In this document: positions 59,810 to 64,000 of the stretch, in pieces
Layout: each line of letters begins with the position of its first letter
How positions within the stretch are numbered: position 1 is the first letter of the stretch
Origin: Rhyacichthys aspro
Lineage: Eukaryota; Chordata; Actinopteri; Gobiiformes; Rhyacichthyidae
Reading direction: 5' to 3'
DNA length: 64,000 nt
Assembly: GCA_036850595.1 (NCBI GenBank)
Contig: CM072152.1
Location: 6,033,640 to 6,097,639, forward strand
Program-made: the position numbers and the translations under genes
Notes under the pieces: model-generated
What the model saw: only the letters and a program-made list of their open reading frames with translations
Told to the model about the DNA's origin: nothing
The model's database searches: none

Positions 59810-60540
59810 GTTTGCTGAATCGAGATTTGTCTTTGATGGAGAGACCATAAGACTAAAGAAAAAAATAACATAGCATATATAGCATAATGTGAAAAATATG
59901 AACCATAACCATTCTTTCATCAAAGAATTTGACATTCTACTGAATTTAGAAGTCAGTGACACCCCTTTCCATAATGAAAACTGTTGCTGCCATGCATCCA
60001 GGGGAAACACTTCAAAACTTGGGTAATACTGAGAGATGGGACCCAACACTGGAAAATTACAGCTTCGGTTGAGAACTGGATAGGTCATCCTTTACTGGAA
60101 TTCCTTGGAAAAGAAATGCCAGTATAAATGTGCTTAGTTGGAGGCATGATATTCCTCATGGCTTCCTTTGTGTTGAAGTCAAGCAGAACCTCCAAATGTC
60201 ATTCAAGACAGTCGGCAACAAAGCGTAGAGTACAATGGGCTCAGTCAGACTAATATACTTTACTTTAGGCTTCTCTTTATAGTTTCCCTCCGGAGAAGCT
60301 GAGGAAAATGGAGTTTTGACATAGCTATCCATCCATTTTGGAAAAAGAAAGAATTAGGTGTCCTCTGGTGAATTGCAGTGCAGAAACCGATAAGCAGTTT
60401 GTTTTGCCGAAGACGTCAAACGGCGGATTCAGGAGTGACAGGGGAAGGGATGAGATATTCCGCGATACGTCTTGATGGATGCGGGCTAATCTTAAGCCTG
60501 CCAGATGTGTCAAGGATTTGCGAACACCTCATGAAGCAAA
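59810..60540. other. intron just upstream of the cadherin exon
   Basis: No repeat recognised. 60400-60490 keeps CpGs (AAGACGTCAAACGGCGG, TTCCGCGATACGTC) and may be a conserved element or splicing-related sequence. Function not inferable. Confidence 0.4.
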
Positions 60541-60541
60541 T

Positions 60542-60597
60542 CTGACTGCTCTGCTCTTTAATTCACCTCCTCCTCTTCCTCTGTTTTCTCTCTTCAG
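60542..60597 (+). other. splice acceptor region of the cadherin exon
   Basis: A long pyrimidine tract (60563-60595, almost only C and T) ends in CAG at 60595-60597. Branch-point-like motifs matching yUnAy are CTGAC (A at 60545) and TTAAT (A at 60561), 52 and 36 bases before the last intron base. The tract is far stronger than anything else I noticed in the window and fixes the exon start. Confidence 0.8.
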
Positions 60598-60824
60598 TGA
60601 AGTTCGAGGACTGCCAGCGCAGCAGAGAAGTGGGCTTCATCAGCAGTGACCCCAACTTCAGCATCAGGCCCGATGGGACTGTGTACACGGAGCAGGAGGT
60701 GGCCAACCTGTCAGACCCTGTCCAGTTCATGGTGACGGCCCGAGGGCTGCATGACCCTCACATCTGGGAGACGACGGTGAAGCTGGCTCTGGCTGGACAT
60801 CCACACCCTTTACCTCTGACCAAG
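60598..60824 (+). CDS. cdh4: classical cadherin, prodomain exon (exon 3 type), probably cdh4
   Basis: Internal coding exon of a calcium-dependent cell-adhesion protein. The prodomain is removed by furin-type proteases before the mature cadherin can make homophilic contacts at the cell surface. The exon begins after an acceptor AG at 60596-60597 with two bases completing a codon (probably Val), then has 75 open codons and ends in frame at the donor CAAG|GTAAGG. Start phase 1, end phase 0 and 227 bp fit CDH1/2/4 exon 3, which is about 224 bp in mammals. Visible prodomain landmarks are VKFEDC, SSDPNF, RPDGTVY, VQFMVTAR and WETTVKL. VKFEDC resembles E-cadherin VNFEDC, while the VTA stretch and the W..VKL/VRL ending resemble R-cadherin, recalled from memory. 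The very long preceding intron favours cdh4 or cdh2 over cdh1. The classical cadherin call is firm; the paralogue is not. The signal peptide, the RxKR cleavage site and all EC repeats lie outside the window. Confidence 0.85.
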
Positions 60825-60833
60825 GTAAGGCAG
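60825..60833 (+). other. splice donor of the cadherin exon
   Basis: GTAAGG directly follows the codon AAG, giving CAAG|GTAAGG, close to the vertebrate donor consensus. The reading frame stays open for 19 more codons into the intron and then stops at 60879-60881, so the open frame is longer than the exon. Confidence 0.8.
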
Positions 60834-61869
60834 AAATATGGACAGCAGGCCACACAGGGAAAACACTTGGATGTATTGTAACGTGTGGGACGTGTTGGTC
60901 CCAGAGTGAGTGCTGTCGGAGTAGTGTCAAAGGTCATGTTCTGACAGAGTACGGGATGCTGAAGAGGTCTAAGAAATGTAGCACAAGCTCTGGGTCTGCA
61001 ACTGTTTTAATTTCAAAGATTTATTTACCCATATTATGTCTAAAGAACTCTTGGATCAAATAAAAAAGACCAGTATTTTATGTTATGTTTTATATTACTG
61101 CCCACACATTGCTCTCAAGTGTAAAAAAATGATTTCTGTCGGCTACTTGTTTAAATTATTTTGTATCAGGCATGTGCAAAAGCGGCCTCGCAGATTGTGA
61201 TGTCCTGAACCTTTCAAAATAAGAAGTGAAATATAAGCAGAGGACGGCAGGTGCACAAAGTGGCCCATAGGTGTAGCATTCAGTTCATTTTTAACAAAAA
61301 TCGTGCATATTCCGTCTTTAAAATGCCTATAAGAGCATTTGTATTGAGGAAGCTTGGTTCCTGCAGACATCCAAAGCCAACAAAAGGCAATTAGTCATGG
61401 CAAACTGTCTCGTCATGTGGAGAGAGAGGATCAAAGACAACAGATTTCACAGTCGTACGACCAAAGATAAACTGTGAAAAATATCTGAGAGGAATTCAGT
61501 CCAGTTATACAATGTGTTCTATGTTAGATCTGCAGACAAGGGGTGGCTTTTTTTCCAGAACGAGCATAAGGACTTTGAGAATTCACCTTTATTTATATGA
61601 GTCTTAATATTTATGAACCAAACACAGATGTGGCTTTTTTTAAAGGAGAATTTTGGACACTCAGAGCATCCTTTGCAGTTTGCTTGACTTTATTGGCAGT
61701 AATAATAACAAAACAAAAAAGGAAATGACAATACACAGTGGGTAAGGTACATTTTAAAGAATCTGAAGGTATCAGAAGAGGTATGATGAGGTTTCTTACC
61801 TTGAAGTTTGCAAACCTTCTGAAATCCATCTTCTGCCAATGGTTTTTTTCAATGTAAACAGAATGGCAT

Positions 61870-61955
61870 TGCTCTGATTGGATAAAATCACCTCATAATT
61901 GGCAGATACTGGCAGGTGGATCATCCAATCACCTCCAGATATTCATCAAAAGTAC
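61870..61955 (+). repeat. dispersed repeat, copy 1
   Basis: TCTGATTGGATAAAATCACC, GGCAGGTGGATCATCCAATC, ACCTCCAGATATTCATC and AAAGTACAC match 63195-63282 in order. The segment contains inverted GATTGGAT/ATCCAATC motifs. Confidence 0.65.
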
Positions 61956-63194
61956 ACTTAGAGATTAGAGATTGTTCTGTGTAAAAGAGTAGAGTGAGGT
62001 TAAAGGTCACACACTTTAAGCACTCTTTGTCCCAAGCTGTCCTCTTTTCTCTTCCATGCTCTTTCCCTTAGTCTTTTTTCATAATTATTTTAAATGAAGC
62101 TCATGAGTAACACTCAAGAGGGCAAATCTGAATCTGGATGACACTGACCAGAGTTGACTGAGTGACTCTAAACTCACACACAGCTCTCATCACACGCTGT
62201 GAAATGCATCAGAGGCTGGTCAGAACCGATTCATGTTGCAGTGTGACATATAATACCATTAAAAATTCAGTGTGGATGGGGTTCAAGAGTCAGACAAAAA
62301 GAACCCTTTGAAACTCATTGACTGAGGGACACAAAGCATTTAAGTGAGAGGGATTTATCGTAAAGAGAGAAATATTACTGTTATTTTTCAAAATTTAGCT
62401 TTTGTGTTCATTTATCACACAGTATTACCAAGAGCAAGCCATATCAGCCACATCCTTTATTTTTGGCAATGCCTTTTCCATAAAACTGCTGCTGAGTGAC
62501 TGAATTCAAAGGGAGCATATTATTTGACTAAAATGCCTCATTTAACCAGCTCAATTAAAACACACTGGCTGAATCTATCCCAATTTGAAATTCCATTAAG
62601 GCTAGGTCTGAGCATATAATAAAGTGACTAGTACTAGAAAAGTGATCTACTGCCTGTTATTCTAGTATTTTTCTCGTTGCTTGGTAAAACAGTAGAAGTG
62701 GTGGAGGTCTCATCAACACTGTAGTGATGAATAAAGTGCATGGGGCAAGTGTTAAAGGGGCAGAATTAACAATCAAAGTGTTCAGTGAATAGCAAATTAA
62801 CATTGAATGAAAACCCTTATATTTTACCTTATTATCTATGATCATTGAGTGTGTAGCTCTCAGCCAATCACAGCAAAAAAGAACAAAAAGAAAATACCGA
62901 CGACTTTTAAAACTCGTGACAAGAATTGATTGAAAAGCCAGAGGGAACCTAGATTTGACTTTGACACTCATTGAAGAGAACTAGAAACAGAACCATAACA
63001 GTGTGACTTAAAAGTGGAGTTATCTTACGCAGCAGCTGGATTCTTGTGAGATTTATGAGTTCACAAACTCAAGAAAATCCATGTTGTACTGCTTCGGGCA
63101 AAGCGTTTGTTCAGGGCATGCTGCATGTTCGGACCATGGTTGGCAGCACTTTTAGATTTGAACAAAGCAAGTGTTTACGGTTAATAATGTAAAC

Positions 63195-63282
63195 TACGTT
63201 GCTTTGATTGGATGAAATGATCTTGCACCTCGTATTTACCAACAGGTGGTTCATCCAGTCACCTCCAGGTATTCATCTAAAG
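63195..63282 (+). repeat. dispersed repeat, copy 2, interrupted by a MITE
   Basis: TTTGATTGGATGAAATGATC, ACAGGTGGTTCATCCAGTC and ACCTCCAGGTATTCATCTAA match the copy at 61870. The repeat resumes after the MITE with ATCTAAAGCCTGCC at 63765. Confidence 0.65.
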
Positions 63283-63764
63283 CGCACATGTCAAACTCAA
63301 GGCCCGGGGGCCAAATGCGGCAATGTTTTATGTGGCCCTTCAATACATTCCGTAGGACTAGGCTTTAATTGGATTTGAACAGGTTTTAGATGCATCTGTT
63401 CAAATCCATCCAAAACCTGTTCAAATCCAATTGAAATATGTTTAAATCCAACTAAAACCTGTTCAAATCCATCAAAACTTGTTCAAATTGACCTAAAACC
63501 CATTTAAATCCAACAAAAACCTGTTCAAATCTATGTAAAATCTGATCAAATCTGACTGAAACGTGTTCAAATCCAACAAAAGACAGTTTTCATGAAAGGA
63601 GGAAAATAATATTAAAGATAACTTTTGTGAAAACTCAAATGAAGATGAAAATCTCACATTCAAATGTATTAAACGCTTCCAAGTGTCACTATCTTTGGCC
63701 CCTGAAATGATTCTTATTAACTATTATTAACTATTTTTACACCAGTTTGAGTTTGACACCATTG
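63283..63764. mobile_element. hAT-like MITE with perfect 8-bp target-site duplication
   Basis: Flanked by ATCTAAAG at 63275-63282 and 63765-63772. The left end CGCACATGTCAAACTC and right end GAGTTTGACACCATTG form a diverged inverted repeat with an intact TGTCAAACTC core. Left sub-terminal CAAGGCCCGGGGGCCAAATG is typical of the family. 482 bp, no transposase, with an internal tandem array. Confidence 0.9.
63368..63590. repeat. tandem repeat of about 22-bp units inside the MITE
   Basis: Units of the type CTGTTCAAATCCAACTAAAA recur about nine to ten times with substitutions and variable spacing. The leftmost part (GATTTGAACAGGTTTTAGAT) is the inverse of the unit, so the array starts with a small palindrome. 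Confidence 0.8.
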
Positions 63765-63799
63765 ATCTAAAGCCTGCCTTTTGCAAACTCTTTCTGTGG

Positions 63800-63950
63800 A
63801 AGCCCTCTCAGATTTCTATGGAACAGGTTGGGGCTTTTCTGTGTGTTCTCCCCATGCCCCATGCCTCAGAGTTTCTATAACAAAAAACCAGGACTCCTCT
63901 GTAAATGAGATTTGTAATATTGGTGGGACTTTTCTGGTTAAGTCTAGTTC
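63800..63950 (+). mobile_element. SINE tail fragment
   Basis: GTGTGTTCTCCCCATGCCCC then GTAATATTGGTGGGACTTTT and CTGGTTAAGTC. This matches the tail of the element at 36485-36645 (AATCTCAGTGGGACTTTCCT). Confidence 0.5.
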
Positions 63951-64000
63951 TTGTACTAAACAATCATATTCTAAAATCAAAAATGTGATTATTTACATTG

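Larger units (their letters stand above)
1..60597 (+). other. intron upstream of the cadherin exon (intron 2 by homology)
   Basis: No other coding exon could be recognised upstream on the + strand, so the whole stretch is read as intron of the cadherin gene. Human CDH2 and CDH4 have an exceptionally long intron after exon 2, so an intron of at least 60 kb fits. Exon 2 (short, encoding the start of the prodomain) was looked for but not found; a short exon could be missed by eye. A nested non-coding transcript cannot be excluded, see the CpG island at 31.9 kb. Confidence 0.65.
60825..64000 (+). other. start of the intron downstream of the cadherin exon (intron 3 by homology)
   Basis: No exon resembling the next cadherin exon (the end of the prodomain, the RxKR cleavage site and the DWVIPP start of EC1) is visible, so this intron exceeds 3.1 kb. 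It holds a duplicated dispersed repeat (61870-61955 and 63195-63282), a hAT-like MITE (63283-63764) and a truncated SINE tail (about 63800-63950). The rest (60840-61860, 61960-63190) shows no feature. Confidence 0.65.

Noticed and set aside
60825..60881. Extension of the cadherin frame past AAG to the stop at 60879
   Set aside because: The donor GTAAGG at 60825 fits exon 3 phase and length, and the added residues do not resemble a cadherin prodomain. An intron-retained short form is possible but unsupported.

Overview
This is vertebrate nuclear DNA, almost certainly from a ray-finned (teleost) fish. It is AT-leaning and mostly CpG-poor, and it carries teleost-type repeats: tRNA-derived SINEs, hAT-like MITEs with 8-bp target-site duplications, a Tc1/mariner remnant and G/T-rich dispersed repeats. 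No species can be named. There are no operons, ribosome binding sites, rRNA or functional tRNA genes, or CRISPR arrays. Nearly all short open frames have no recognisable domain and are chance frames in non-coding DNA.

The one protein-coding feature I can support is a single 227-bp exon on the + strand (60598-60824). It encodes the middle of a classical (type I) cadherin prodomain, bounded by a good acceptor and donor. Its phases and length match exon 3 of the CDH1/CDH2/CDH4 class. The best guess is cdh4 (R-cadherin), not proven. On this reading 1-60597 is the 3' part of the very long intron 2, and 60825-64000 is the start of intron 3. I saw no exon 2 or exon 4 in the window.

Layout: 1-116 is the end of a repeat cut by the window edge. 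117-30000 is ordinary intron with a Tc1 remnant (7.3-7.8 kb), a MITE with a 9-bp target duplication (11.9-12.4 kb), a small local duplication (24.1-24.5 kb, third copy at 27.2 kb) and a 62-bp minisatellite of roughly 20 copies (25.4-26.7 kb). 30.2-32.3 kb holds a duplicated block leading into a CpG island with a candidate first exon and splice donor. 33-40 kb has repeats, an inverted repeat and SINEs. 42.8-43.8 kb has a second duplicated block, followed by a homopolymer-damaged stretch at 43.9-44.1 kb. 45-57 kb has SINEs and hAT MITEs, one nested in a SINE. 57.8-58.4 kb is a CpG-retaining block. After the exon, intron 3 carries a duplicated repeat, one copy of which is split by a hAT MITE with a perfect 8-bp target duplication.

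No previously undescribed gene system is visible. The most interesting signals are the intronic CpG island, two local duplications in which one copy keeps CpGs and the other has lost them, the minisatellite born inside a dispersed repeat, and two probable assembly-error stretches.
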